A stretch of 64,000 bases of DNA from CBDCXF01 sp965223755 (GCA_965223755.1 CBDCXF010000001.1:806001-870000), one strand, 5' to 3'; counted from the first letter of the stretch, positions 28,501 to 37,101 are shown. Notes: generated from the letters alone by a model not told the origin. Made by a program: numbers and translations.

Positions 28501-28950
28501 GACCTCGTCCATCAGGTGCTTGCCGCGGTCGGCCTCACAAGCGATGAACCAATGTTGCCGCAGCGTTTCTCTTCCGACCCCGAAGCAATGGCTTTCTGGA
28601 ACGATTTCGCAACCACCGAGCTCGGAACCAAGTTCCTCAACCTCGGAGATCGATTGCGGGGCCGTGAGGTGGAAGTGCTCGCTCCCGGATCGATGCTCGA
28701 GGGGGCGAGCGCTACCTTCGCAGCCGGTCGCATCGACCTCCTCTACGTAGATGAGAACGATGACTGGACCCTGGTGGATTTCAAAACCGGCCGACCGGCG
28801 AACCCGCGAGCGCTGATCGACCGGTACCGCAGGCAGCTCCGTTTCTACGCGCAGTCGATCGCGGAAGCACTGTCCCTGCCGCAACCGCCTCGAGTCGAAC
28901 TGTGGTTCGTGGATCTCGACCGCATCGAAGTGGTCGAAGACCTCGTTTAG
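25561..28950 (+). CDS. addA: AddA-like UvrD-family helicase-nuclease
   Basis: 1129 residues; the ATG at 25561 lies inside the 3' end of addB, so the pair is coupled. Superfamily-1A helicase motifs are all present: Walker A AGAGTGKTT (Lys42), ITFTEAAATEL, Walker B LLVDEFQDTDA, VVGDPKQSIYGWR, IHAAKGLEFDHVYL and LLYVALTRAR. The C-terminal domain is a PD-(D/E)XK nuclease with GRIDLLYVDE and LVDFKTGRP, then a helix with QLRFYAQSI. With AddB it should unwind and degrade DNA ends up to a Chi-like site and load RecA. Confidence 0.92.
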   Translation: MEAEGQLNSARPSPLNDGDARRQAACVFDRPVFVEAGAGTGKTTLLIHRLLVWALDVGWQKTSSLLRAKQPALESDAENIANRVLDRVVAITFTEAAATELSDRFANAIRAASELQLPKGFDRSWLRPDDSALAERARCLLPLLDRAHISTIHSWCFEVLRRHAYVADVRPDVEIVADAQEIEAIARGVVERHYSAAYERGLDADLVRLGEEKIGPRDWIEIARTWVSAGWSSEVQLPEDDGLQDALGQIRKSAADLWAAAPLELKKLGGRNLAPKVLAAAEATADLPTEDDTCALEQLKELWPDNLRRRVQAWSEGTFNRSETNATGGSGEAIQRATAGLALYLPIMRRLAPKRWARRRRALSGILKDLAIALDEASAITFGGLLHRTAGLLGDRPEIAAAERRRIDLLLVDEFQDTDALQASMVTALALEGDERPALMVVGDPKQSIYGWRSADLETYQGVQDAVHKENGLELILNCNFRSSPEILAASDLIVGGQMRPDPGFQPAYHPLRSTAPNAEESSTSVEIWRGDGDLRAAESARRESEWVAHDLDRLHSDGELEWHQVGILMRSKTHVRSLLRALRGRGVPYVLNADAGFHQRSEVIDAAAWVRVVADPTDQVALLKVCRSPVVGVPDGALLSLWHGSFLETMEAFTAPNEQHQAQIRESLAAAEATLNDVPGIDKIPDWVNHAAAALGTIGDLRQALRELPFASFIELLRQRTKIEAVEARRPEGAARVANLRKLFDQLVHQVEDSGGDTHAVLRVLRRGIFFEVPAEEALPLTPADGAVQIATIHAAKGLEFDHVYLIHTGSAGARDDLDLQVEPTIPGAALIQSVAHPQWALGRMRRNKVAKAEALRLLYVALTRARRHLVVSLPGRAVANTLAALVEPALETTPADWIHHQLDEAPPPPRRQDSTVSKPLANPPWTEIPAPAPLHVSPTGDDPMDELEPNPSEFGSSQLQLPLTENAASSSDAARQRGDLVHQVLAAVGLTSDEPMLPQRFSSDPEAMAFWNDFATTELGTKFLNLGDRLRGREVEVLAPGSMLEGASATFAAGRIDLLYVDENDDWTLVDFKTGRPANPRALIDRYRRQLRFYAQSIAEALSLPQPPRVELWFVDLDRIEVVEDLV

Positions 28951-28968
28951 CTCTCTGGAACCGGTTGG

Positions 28969-30294
28969 CTAGTCCAGATAGCCCAGCGCCCGAAGTTCTT
29001 CCATGTCCTCCTCGCCAAGGCTCGGCGGTGGCAATTCATCGGCCAGGGCCAACCCGGCGCGCACTTCCTCCAACCAACGCTGTAGGTCGGCGCTGATCCG
29101 GCTTTTCGGAGGAACCAGATTGACCTCTTCAGCAACGTCGTCGGCCAAGGCGAATTCGCGCCGAACCTGGCTGGGGATCCGCAAGATCTCTTTGCGACCG
29201 TCTTCGATACGGGCAACTTCCAGCAGGCCGTTGGTGCGTACTTTTTCCCGGTTCTCGTCGTTCTTGACCGCGCCGCGATGGGACTGAAAGTAGGTCACTC
29301 GCTTGAGAACGGGGTCGTTTCCGTCCTCCAATGATGGAGACCAATCGTGCCCGCCGAAGTACTCGCCTCCCTGCAGGCCGAGGAGGCTCAACAGGGTCTT
29401 GGGCAAGTCGATGTTGAGGGCGGGCTGCTCCACCACCATCGGCTGCACCTGTCCGGGCCAGACCACCGCCATGGGAATGCGCAAGGTGGCGTCGTAGACG
29501 TGGCGTCCGTGCCCCCAATAGCCATGCTCACCGAGACTCTCACCGTGATCGGCCATAAAAACGATGGCCAAGTCGCGGTCGAGGCCCAGATCACGAGTGC
29601 GGCCGACGATTTGGCTGATGCGTTCATCGACGTAGGCGATTTCGGTGTCGTAGCGGCTCGATTTGCTGCGGTCCGCTTGCAGCCGTCCCGCGTACTGCTC
29701 CCAGTAGCGATAGGGGCCATGCGGTTCGACGTAGTGCAGCCAAACGAAAAAAGGGCGTTCAGGGTTCTTGCGGTAGGCGGCGAACCAGGTTTCCGCGGCC
29801 CGATTGACATCATCGGCGGTCGACTCGGAGGCAAACAGCAACCACCGCTTGCGCTCCAACACCGTGTTGTAGTCATCGAAGTGCTCGCCTAGGCCTGAGA
29901 TCCTGTCGCGTAGGGTCCAGTTGGCTACGAAGGCGGCAGTACGGTATCCCTGGCGCTTGAGCATCCTCGGCAAAGACGGAAGGTCGCTGCGCATCGCCAC
30001 GCCGTTGCGGGTCGCACCGTGCTCGTGTGGGTGCAGCGCAGTCAACATCGATGTCAGCCCGGGTGCGGTCAACGGTTCCACGGTGCGTGCGTCAGCGAAG
30101 CGTGCGCCCTCGGCCATCAACGCGTCAAGATGAGGACTGGTTGGGCGCTCGTACCCGTAGGCCGACATCCGGTCGGCTCGCAGGGTGTCAACGGTGATCA
30201 GAAGGATATTCGGGAGTTGCTCTGTCGCCACGGCTGGAGAAGCTGCGCCGAGCAGCCAACACAACACGACCGGAAGGAAATTCTTTGTAGTCAA
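28969..30294 (-). CDS. Sulfatase-fold (alkaline phosphatase superfamily) exported enzyme
   Basis: 441 residues if the TTG at 30294 is used; it overlaps the stop of the CstA gene (TTGA) and has GGGA just upstream, and a GTG four codons earlier is the alternative. A signal peptide (FLPVVLCWLLGAASPAVA) is followed by NILLITVDTLRADRMSAYGY, whose Asp36 would bind the metal. PLTAPGLTSMLTALHPHEHG carries the nucleophile position, and FMADHGESLGEHGYWGHG supplies the metal-binding DH. At the nucleophile position where sulfatases have Cys or Ser (CxPxR), this protein has Thr76 in TAPGL. A formylglycine sulfatase is therefore unlikely, and a phospho-transferase/hydrolase is equally possible. Confidence 0.82.
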   Translation of the reverse strand: MTTKNFLPVVLCWLLGAASPAVATEQLPNILLITVDTLRADRMSAYGYERPTSPHLDALMAEGARFADARTVEPLTAPGLTSMLTALHPHEHGATRNGVAMRSDLPSLPRMLKRQGYRTAAFVANWTLRDRISGLGEHFDDYNTVLERKRWLLFASESTADDVNRAAETWFAAYRKNPERPFFVWLHYVEPHGPYRYWEQYAGRLQADRSKSSRYDTEIAYVDERISQIVGRTRDLGLDRDLAIVFMADHGESLGEHGYWGHGRHVYDATLRIPMAVVWPGQVQPMVVEQPALNIDLPKTLLSLLGLQGGEYFGGHDWSPSLEDGNDPVLKRVTYFQSHRGAVKNDENREKVRTNGLLEVARIEDGRKEILRIPSQVRREFALADDVAEEVNLVPPKSRISADLQRWLEEVRAGLALADELPPPSLGEEDMEELRALGYLD

Positions 30295-32048
30295 AATACG
30301 TCCCACGATTCGATCGGCGCCGCTTTTCGGATACGGCGCAAGCAAAGAATGGACTCCAATATCAGCCAAGCCGCCAGCAGGAGCAACACCAATCCAACTA
30401 CGAACAAGACCGCTCCGCCACTGTCCCATTGACTCCAAAACCGGCGCAGGTTACTACCCATGGCTGCCAGGGTCGCAACCATCATGAACAGAGCTGGGGC
30501 GCCCGTAACCCAAATGGCCCGGCGGCGCCACGCCAGGTAGAGAGTAACAACGATCAGGGCCAGTCCAGCCAACAATTGATTGACAGTTCCGAAGAGTTGC
30601 CAGAGCGCCAGCCCTGCGGGTCGACCATCCATACGGTAGAAAGCAAAAAACGCAATCGAGGCGATGGCTGCTGCCGAGGCGAGGTAGCGATTGGCCAACC
30701 AACGTACGCCCATAGACTCCGCCATTTCGGCGATGTTGAAGCGCAGCAACCGCGTTGCCGAGTCGAGAGTCGTCAGGGCGAAGGAAACGACCACTAGAGC
30801 CACCAGCCCCACCGCCAAATTGAAGCCGAAGCCCAAGCCTGAGATGAAACGCGCCGCGCCGGTGATGAACACTCCGACTTGCCGCCCCAGCCCCTGCATC
30901 GAGCCCCAGGTGTGATAGGTGGACTGCCAAATCTCCGCGGCTGACTGCGTCCCCTGCGCCGCAAAGCCCGCGGTCGCAGCGATCACCGCGAGGAGCCCCA
31001 AAAGCGACTCGCCGATCATGCCTCCATAGCCGACCGCCTGAGCGTCCTTTTCACTGCGAATCTGCTTGGCAGTGGTTCCGGAAGAGACCAACGAGTGGAA
31101 TCCGCTCGCAGCTCCACAGGCAATGACGATGAAAATAAAAGGCAAAAAGGCGGGAGCGCCCTCAGGTTGCGGGCGAAATGCAGGCGCCGCAAACTCCGGC
31201 CGGCTCACCAAGATTCCAAGAAAAGCCAGACCGAGCCCGAGATAGAGAAAGAGCGAATTGAGGTAGTCGCGTGCTTGCAGCAAACTCCACACCGGCAAGA
31301 TCGAAGCAATGAAGGCGTAGGCGAGCAAAGCCAAGGTCCAAGCGCTGGATTGCGGCCAGGCTGAGCGCTCCAGACCGGCAAGCGGCATTTGAATCGCCAC
31401 CCACACCACCACGCAGGTGGCGGCAAAGCCGAGAGCGGTCAAAGCGCTTCGACTCCAACCGCGCCGGTAGGTGAGATACCCCATCAACAAGGCGAAAAGA
31501 ATCAGAAACATCGAAGGCAGGACTGCGGTTGGAAAGGAGGCCGGGTCAGCAAGTGGATCCTGCGCCGACCAGTTCTCACCGATCGAGAATAAGGCTGCCA
31601 CCACATACACGAAAACGCCCATGGCGAGCGAAATCCCAAAGTAGATGATGAGCAGAAACAAGACCTTCGCCCTGGCCCCGATGACTCCCTCTGCTACCTT
31701 GCCGATCGATACCCCGCGCGCTCGCATCGAAACCACCAGAGCACCAAAATCGTGTACGCAGCCGATCAACAGGGCTCCAAACACCACCCACAAGAGTGCC
31801 GGCAACCAACCCCAGATCACCGCTACCGCCGGCCCCAGCATCGGTGACAAGCCGGTAATAGACGCGAAGTGGTGACCGAACAGGACCGGCTTCGTGGTTG
31901 GAACGTAATCGACTCCGTCCTCTCTAGTGACCGCCGGCGTCGCCCGCTCTGGGTCGAGAACGAAGAGACGGCGAGCCAGCCAGCCACCGTAGAAGCGGTA
32001 CCCAAGTGCGTAGATCGAGAGACAGACAACCGTTACGAAAACAACCAT
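30291..32048 (-). CDS. cstA: CstA-family carbon starvation/pyruvate-peptide transporter
   Basis: 585 residues with about 15 hydrophobic helices. The family signature is unmistakable: LFGHHFASITGLSPMLGPAV and GALLIGCVHDFGALVVSMRA near the N-terminus, then ARAKVLFLLIIYFGISLAMG. CstA proteins import pyruvate or peptides during nutrient limitation. The stop overlaps the start codon of the sulfatase-like gene, so the two are coupled, an unusual partnership. No LytS/LytTR-type regulator, which often accompanies such transporters, is in the window. Confidence 0.92.
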   Translation of the reverse strand: MVVFVTVVCLSIYALGYRFYGGWLARRLFVLDPERATPAVTREDGVDYVPTTKPVLFGHHFASITGLSPMLGPAVAVIWGWLPALLWVVFGALLIGCVHDFGALVVSMRARGVSIGKVAEGVIGARAKVLFLLIIYFGISLAMGVFVYVVAALFSIGENWSAQDPLADPASFPTAVLPSMFLILFALLMGYLTYRRGWSRSALTALGFAATCVVVWVAIQMPLAGLERSAWPQSSAWTLALLAYAFIASILPVWSLLQARDYLNSLFLYLGLGLAFLGILVSRPEFAAPAFRPQPEGAPAFLPFIFIVIACGAASGFHSLVSSGTTAKQIRSEKDAQAVGYGGMIGESLLGLLAVIAATAGFAAQGTQSAAEIWQSTYHTWGSMQGLGRQVGVFITGAARFISGLGFGFNLAVGLVALVVVSFALTTLDSATRLLRFNIAEMAESMGVRWLANRYLASAAAIASIAFFAFYRMDGRPAGLALWQLFGTVNQLLAGLALIVVTLYLAWRRRAIWVTGAPALFMMVATLAAMGSNLRRFWSQWDSGGAVLFVVGLVLLLLAAWLILESILCLRRIRKAAPIESWDVF

Positions 32049-32166
32049 CGTATTTGCAGAGATTGGCAGACGGGGTGCTCCGTCCGAGGTCTCAAGCTTA
32101 CCCAGCGCGCGTAGCTACAGCCAAGCCATGCAGAGATCGTTCGGAGCTGAGTTGCTAGCTTGCCGA

Positions 32167-33189
32167 CTATCCCCCGATGCGCGACATCTCGACCCGCTGG
32201 CGGGGTTTTCTCGATGTCGCCTCCTCCCCGCGCAATTCGGAGTACCGATCGACGCGGCGCCGCCAGGTGGCACCGACCATTTCAACTAGCTCCTCTCGAG
32301 TTGCGCCACCGCGGACGGGGCCCCGGAGGTCGATTCCGGACTCGGCAAATAAACACGTATACAGAACCCCATTGGATGCCAGTCGCGCGCGGGTGCAATC
32401 CCGGCAGAACGGCTGCGTTACGGAAGCGATCACTCCAACTTCACCACCGCCGTCTAGCTGGTAGCGATGCGCCACCTCCCCCGGGCGGGTCGCTGTCAAC
32501 GGTTGCAGACGCCAGCGTGCCCCAAGACGATCGAGGACCTCGTTCGCCGGCACCACTAGGTCGGGTCGCCAGGCGTTGCTCGAACCGACATCCATGAACT
32601 CAATAAAACGAACCACGACGCCAGGCTGCGTCAGCCGTTCGACCAACTGCTCGATTTGGTCATCGTTAACGCCCCGGACCAGGGTTACATTGACTTTGAC
32701 AGGGATCAGTCCGGCCGCCACAGAACGGGTGACCGCAGCAAGAATGGCGGGGACGTCCACCGCGGCATCGGCTGAACGCCGAGCCGCATCGATGTCGATG
32801 GCATCGAGACTGACGGTAACGCGATCGAGTCCGGCGGCTGCCAGGTCGTCGACCATTTCGCCAAGCAGCACACCGTTGGTGGTCAAGGCGAGTTCGAGTT
32901 CCGGGTGGCGTCGCCGTAACATCGAAAGCAGCACTGTGAGGTCCCGCCTCAACAGAGGCTCGCCGCCGGTGATGCGAATCTTGTCGACGCCGAGGGCGAC
33001 AAACACCTCGACCAGGCGCGCGATTTCCTCGAAGGTCAGGATCTGCTCCCGCGGCAGAAACGCCGATTCATCGGCAAACGCCTGACGCGGCATGCAGTAA
33101 GGGCAGCGGAAATTGCAACGGTCGGTTACCGATACTCGCAAGTCTGTCAGCGGCCGGCCCAACCGATCGCGCAATCCACTGTCGTGCAT
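32167..33189 (-). CDS. moaA: GTP 3',8-cyclase (molybdenum cofactor biosynthesis protein MoaA)
   Basis: 340 residues. Radical SAM enzyme for the first step of molybdopterin synthesis. The N-terminal cluster motif is CNFRCPYC (Cys25, Cys29, Cys32), followed by RITGGEPLLRRD. The C-terminal second cluster is in QPFCRDCTRARLASNGVLYT with a further Cys, and the protein ends in GlyGly after the usual tail. All catalytic features are present. It lies 12 bases downstream of purE in the same direction. No other moa genes are present in the window. Confidence 0.96.
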   Translation of the reverse strand: MHDSGLRDRLGRPLTDLRVSVTDRCNFRCPYCMPRQAFADESAFLPREQILTFEEIARLVEVFVALGVDKIRITGGEPLLRRDLTVLLSMLRRRHPELELALTTNGVLLGEMVDDLAAAGLDRVTVSLDAIDIDAARRSADAAVDVPAILAAVTRSVAAGLIPVKVNVTLVRGVNDDQIEQLVERLTQPGVVVRFIEFMDVGSSNAWRPDLVVPANEVLDRLGARWRLQPLTATRPGEVAHRYQLDGGGEVGVIASVTQPFCRDCTRARLASNGVLYTCLFAESGIDLRGPVRGGATREELVEMVGATWRRRVDRYSELRGEEATSRKPRQRVEMSRIGG

Positions 33190-33201
33190 GTTGGCGCTTC
33201 T

Positions 33202-33699
33202 TTAAGTTAACTGTGACGGGTCGGGCGCCGCCAGCACCGCCTCTTTCTGGGCCTGGCGGTAGGCGCGCAGCCGCGCAGCGACCTCGCTATCTTCGGTTGC
33301 CAGAATTTGGGCTGCAAACACCGCGGCATTGACGGCGCCGGCTTTGCCGATCGAAAAGGTCGCGACAGGAACTCCTTTAGGCATCTGTGCCATCGAGAGC
33401 AACGAATCAAGGCCGTCCAGCGCCCAAGCCTGGATCGGAACTCCGAGCACCGGGCGAGTCGTGAGCGCTGCCACCGCACCTGGGAGGGCCGCCGCGCCGC
33501 CAGCGCCGGCGATGAACACCCGACCGCCCGCCTCTTCCTGAGTGCGCACAAACTCGGCCAACTCGTCCGGGGTGCGGTGCGCTGACAGTACCCGCACCGT
33601 GGCATCCAGCCCGAGGGTTTCGAGGGTCTTCAGGCAGTGTTCCATGGTCGACCAGTCCGAGGACGACCCCATGACGATGTTGATGGGAATGTTGTTCAT
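33202..33699 (-). CDS. purE: N5-carboxyaminoimidazole ribonucleotide mutase (PurE)
   Basis: 165 residues. Catalyses the carboxylation-step rearrangement in purine synthesis. The signature motifs are MGSSSDW at the N-terminus, LSAHRTPDEL with the catalytic His, and AGAGGAAALPGAVAA, then VPIQAWALDGLDSLLSMAQM. Length matches class I PurE. purK is not adjacent. The start has no Shine-Dalgarno, but a TATAAA hexamer lies only about eight bases before the ATG, suggesting a leaderless transcript. Confidence 0.95.
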   Translation of the reverse strand: MNNIPINIVMGSSSDWSTMEHCLKTLETLGLDATVRVLSAHRTPDELAEFVRTQEEAGGRVFIAGAGGAAALPGAVAALTTRPVLGVPIQAWALDGLDSLLSMAQMPKGVPVATFSIGKAGAVNAAVFAAQILATEDSEVAARLRAYRQAQKEAVLAAPDPSQLT

Positions 33700-33707
33700 T
33701 GCCCTAG

Positions 33708-33713
33708 TTTATA
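33708..33713 (-). promoter_or_regulatory. purE: Candidate -10 element of purE (leaderless mRNA)
   Basis: TATAAA on the minus strand ends eight bases before the A of the purE ATG at 33699, so transcription would begin at or next to the start codon. No acceptable -35 is seen at the usual distance. Confidence 0.4.
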
Positions 33714-33792
33714 AGCAGTGCTGTTGTCGCCATCGGCACTGGAATTGCTACACTTTTGGTGTCGCGATAGCTCTTAACTTTGTGGAGAGGGG

Positions 33793-34314
33793 ATGTTGGA
33801 GCGCAGCGCTAGCGTCGGATTTATACCTACATGGACTCCGGATGAATACGATCAACTCCTGGCGATTGCGCGGCAGATTGCTGGCGCCTCTGGAACAGAC
33901 AAGACCCTTTCACCTCGGAATCTAATCTCCGAGGGCTGGGTAAGGCTGGTCGCCCAGCGCAAGGACCTCGAATTCACCAATGTAGAACACTACCGCCGCG
34001 CCATGGCGGTGGCGATGAAGCATGCTTTGATCGACTATGAGCGGCGGCGGGTTCGGAAGAAGCGTGGCCATGGCTGGGCACCGAGCAGTTTAGAGCCGAG
34101 CGTCACCCGCAACAACACTGTGCCCGATACAGTTGCTCGGCTTATTCGGGACTTGGCTCAAGAACAACCAGAAATCGCGAATGTCGCGGCCCTCCGCTGC
34201 TACTACGGTTACTCAATCGGTGAAATCGGAAACTTGCTCGATCTCTCCGAGCGTACGATCGCACGCCGCTGGAAAGCTGCCAAGCGCTTCCTAGCAGACG
34301 GACTCGACAGATGA
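33793..34314 (+). CDS. ECF-type RNA polymerase sigma factor (TIGR02999-like)
   Basis: 173 residues; the ATG at 33793 follows GGAGAGGGG. It has the two sigma regions: region 2 at about residues 15-85 (LISEGWVRLVAQRKDL, HYRRAMAVAMKHALIDYERR, RVRKKRGHGW) and region 4 at about 110-170 (RCYYGYSIGEIGNLLDLSERTIARRWKAAKRFL, a helix-turn-helix). It fits the ECF subgroup common in Acidobacteria and Planctomycetes that is typically encoded beside a Ser/Thr kinase. The kinase gene follows after 37 bases. No anti-sigma factor is found, so control by the kinase is likely, by inference. Confidence 0.9.
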   Translation: MLERSASVGFIPTWTPDEYDQLLAIARQIAGASGTDKTLSPRNLISEGWVRLVAQRKDLEFTNVEHYRRAMAVAMKHALIDYERRRVRKKRGHGWAPSSLEPSVTRNNTVPDTVARLIRDLAQEQPEIANVAALRCYYGYSIGEIGNLLDLSERTIARRWKAAKRFLADGLDR

Positions 34315-34351
34315 GCTACGTTTAATCACTACAGCGACTGGACCAAGACGC

Positions 34352-36637
34352 GTGGCCGAAGACAACAAGCCTCCTGACAAGTCAGGCACGATCTCAACCG
34401 AGAGTCTGCTGACGCCCAACGGCCGCCTCTTGTACTCAGTCGGCGATGCGATCCATAACTACGTTCTGCTGGAGGAAATCGGAGTTGGCAGCCTGGGCAA
34501 GGTCTTTTTGGCCGAGCAAAAGACCGACTTCTTCACTCGACAAGTGGCTCTCAAGATCGTTCGGAAAGTGACCGGGACCCTCTCCGAGCCAGCAGTCCAA
34601 TCGCAGCTAGAACATCCGTATATCGCTCGCCTATACGAGTGTGGGCTGACTGAGGATGGCGACCTCTTCATCGCGATGGAGTTTGCAGAGGGCGAGAAGC
34701 TCAACGAACGTCATGAAGATCTAGGGGCCTTAGTAGATGAGCTTGATTTGTTTCTCAAGATCTGCGAAGCCGTCGATTTCGCGCACGAAGCGGACGTTGT
34801 CCACGGCGACCTCAAACCAGCCAACATTTTGATCCTGGACAGCGGCGACCCAAAGCTACTCGATTTCGGGGCCGCGCTTCTACTGGGTCGAGAACAACCG
34901 CGAGTGCAAGCGTTCACCCCTGCCTACGCGAGCCCCGAGCTGATCGATTCTGGGAAGCCGACAATCGCAAGCGACATCTTTGCCTTGGGAACCATTCTAG
35001 GAGAGATGTTGCAGCCCATCCTCGATGGCGGATCTGCCGTCGACCCCCGTGGCTCCGATGAGCTTAGGTGCATCATCGATCAAGCTACTTCGGTCAAGCC
35101 TGGCGATCGACATGCGCGAGTCGCCGACCTCATCGCCGATCTTGAAAAGACCCGAGCACGCATCACTGCCAGTTCCCAACGGCACCTACGCTTCGCAGCT
35201 CTCGCTGTCTTCGGGCTTACTGCCTTGGCGGTTTCCATCGCGTTCGTCACTCGCGATTCGTGGTTGCAGGGCACACAATCTTCCGGAATCACGCAATTGT
35301 CAGAAGTCCTTACTCGGACTCTCCGCATGCGCGGTACAGAAGCAAGCGGGGATCGCATGGCTGCTCTGCTTTCCGATGTCGAAGCCCAAATCGACAGCGT
35401 CGCTCCTATCGGATCCCCCTCTCGGGCTGACTTATTAGTTGCTCTTGGGGAAGGGTATCTGAATCTCGGATACTTTCAAGAAGCCTATTCGGTGCTGCAG
35501 AAAGCTGAACCTCTCGTGTCCGTATTGGAATCCGAAGACGCAATCAGGCTCGCGACACTCTTAGTGGACGCTGAAACTCGCGTAGGCCTTTACGAACAGG
35601 CGAAAGAACGCGCCACGAATGAACTACTTCGTTTGGCGGGGCAACCGCTCAAAGCGCAGCAGGTCGACCTAGAACTCCTTCTAGCTGAGCTGAACGTCAC
35701 TAAAGGCAGCTTGGATAGAGCAGAATCCACGCTTCGGTCACTGAAACAGCGTACCGACGCAGAGATGGGGCCTGGGTCTCTGGCCGCCGCAAAGGTGGCC
35801 TGCCAGCTTGGTTCGATACTTGTTGAGATGGGGAAACACCAAGAGGCGGAAGTCACCCTGAAGCACACGATGGATGCCCATGGCGTTGCGCTTTATGAAG
35901 AGGCCCGAGGGAGAACCTGTCCACATACCTACGCGTTTGTCTTGCGGGAACGGGGGGACTTCGCTGGCGCGGCTAGTCTCCTGAGCCAACTTGTTTCGAC
36001 AATTGAAAACGCCTACGGGCCGAACCACAGGGAGCTAGCGGCGCACTATCGCGGACTCGCGCGCTGTGAAGTCGGACTGGGTCGATACACAGAAGCGATG
36101 AGTTGGCTCAACAAGATAGACGATCTCGGAGCACAAGTTCCGGCGCTTGTTGCTCTTACCGTTCGGCAAGACAAAGGCCGTGTCCTCCAATTTCTCGGTT
36201 CGCTAGACGATGCCGAAAAGATCCTGCTGGATCTCTTAAAGGACGTCGAAACTGAGCTGGGTGAAGAACATTTCGCTAGGTCCTACATCTTCAATGACTT
36301 GGCTTTAGTTCGTCTGAAACAACGGCGCCCCACTGAGGCGGCCGATCTGCTGCGAGAGTCTCTGACAATCCAGCAGGCGATATTTCCTGAGACCGACGCC
36401 ACCGTGGCATGGACTCAGGCCACACTGGCTCAAGCGCTTCTGAGAAGCGGGCATCGCGACCAAGGCAATGCCCTCCTGGATACCGCATGTAACACTGAGG
36501 GTCCCCACCTCGACTCTTATATCGGCGACGCGATCACCGTACGTGAACATTGCGCCATAGTTTTGAACGAGGCTTCGGCAGTGCCGTCCGCACGCCAACT
36601 TGAGCAGCATGGTGCGGAAAGACTCCCTCAGTCCTGA
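34352..36637 (+). CDS. Membrane-anchored Ser/Thr protein kinase with TPR sensor domain
   Basis: 761 residues from a GTG at 34352. The kinase domain is at about residues 35-265: glycine loop EEIGVGSLGKVF, Lys68 in VALK, catalytic loop HGDLKPAN (Asp153, Asn158), DFG at 171-173. The alpha-C region is shortened (about 20 residues between Lys68 and LEHP). A transmembrane helix follows at about 277-300 (FAALAVFGLTALAVSIAFV). The external/periplasmic part at about 320-755 holds many TPR-like units (GEGYLNLGYFQEAYSVLQKA, LVEMGKHQEAEVTLKHTM). It probably pairs with the upstream ECF sigma factor as a signalling unit. A decayed second copy of its N-terminus follows. Confidence 0.9.
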   Translation: MAEDNKPPDKSGTISTESLLTPNGRLLYSVGDAIHNYVLLEEIGVGSLGKVFLAEQKTDFFTRQVALKIVRKVTGTLSEPAVQSQLEHPYIARLYECGLTEDGDLFIAMEFAEGEKLNERHEDLGALVDELDLFLKICEAVDFAHEADVVHGDLKPANILILDSGDPKLLDFGAALLLGREQPRVQAFTPAYASPELIDSGKPTIASDIFALGTILGEMLQPILDGGSAVDPRGSDELRCIIDQATSVKPGDRHARVADLIADLEKTRARITASSQRHLRFAALAVFGLTALAVSIAFVTRDSWLQGTQSSGITQLSEVLTRTLRMRGTEASGDRMAALLSDVEAQIDSVAPIGSPSRADLLVALGEGYLNLGYFQEAYSVLQKAEPLVSVLESEDAIRLATLLVDAETRVGLYEQAKERATNELLRLAGQPLKAQQVDLELLLAELNVTKGSLDRAESTLRSLKQRTDAEMGPGSLAAAKVACQLGSILVEMGKHQEAEVTLKHTMDAHGVALYEEARGRTCPHTYAFVLRERGDFAGAASLLSQLVSTIENAYGPNHRELAAHYRGLARCEVGLGRYTEAMSWLNKIDDLGAQVPALVALTVRQDKGRVLQFLGSLDDAEKILLDLLKDVETELGEEHFARSYIFNDLALVRLKQRRPTEAADLLRESLTIQQAIFPETDATVAWTQATLAQALLRSGHRDQGNALLDTACNTEGPHLDSYIGDAITVREHCAIVLNEASAVPSARQLEQHGAERLPQS

Positions 36638-36973
36638 CGACACGATCTCAACCGACAGCCTCGTAGGAAACGGATCTCATGAAGGTTCGTAGGCTGTCGG
36701 CGATGTAGTCGGTGAGTACACCCTCCTGAAAGAACTCGGTTCCGGAAGCCTAGGCCGTGTCTTTCGCGCCGAGCAGAGGACGCCATTCCTTTTTGAGGTC
36801 AGTCGCCCTCAACGTGATCACGAAAGCAGCAGGTAGCGTTTCTGAGCCGGCCACCCCAATCACACCCTCATATTGCCGGCCTGCACGAATCAGGGCTGAC
36901 GGAAGTTGGGTCGCTGTTCATCGCCATGGAACTCGCCGAGGGCGAGAAACTAAACGAACGTCGAGCAGACCCG
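36609..36973 (+). pseudogene. Decayed duplicate of the kinase N-terminal region
   Basis: Starting at an ATG inside the 3' end of the kinase gene, the translation runs MVRKDSLSPDDTISTDSL and then meets a TAG at 36690. In the same frame AVGDVVGEYTLLKELGSGSLGRVFRAEQRT follows, matching the kinase's SVGDAIHNYVLLEEIGVGSLGKVFLAEQKT. After a frameshift, VALNVITKAAGSVSEPA matches VALKIVRKVTGTLSEP. After a second shift, HPHIAGLHESGLTEVGSLFIAMELAEGEKLNER matches the kinase through its hinge. Homology stops near 36973, before the catalytic loop. One stop and at least two frameshifts mean it is not functional. A TPR segment and the rest of the kinase are absent. Confidence 0.9.
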
Positions 36974-37101
36974 GCAGCGTCAGGAAGACTCCCGTCGCCA
37001 GCAGCAACGGAATCAGCAAGTAAAAGGGCCCTCCTGCACGAAGCTCAAAGCAGTCAAAATCCAGCTTTCAAACAGATCCATCAGATCCTCGCGGGTGACG
37101 C

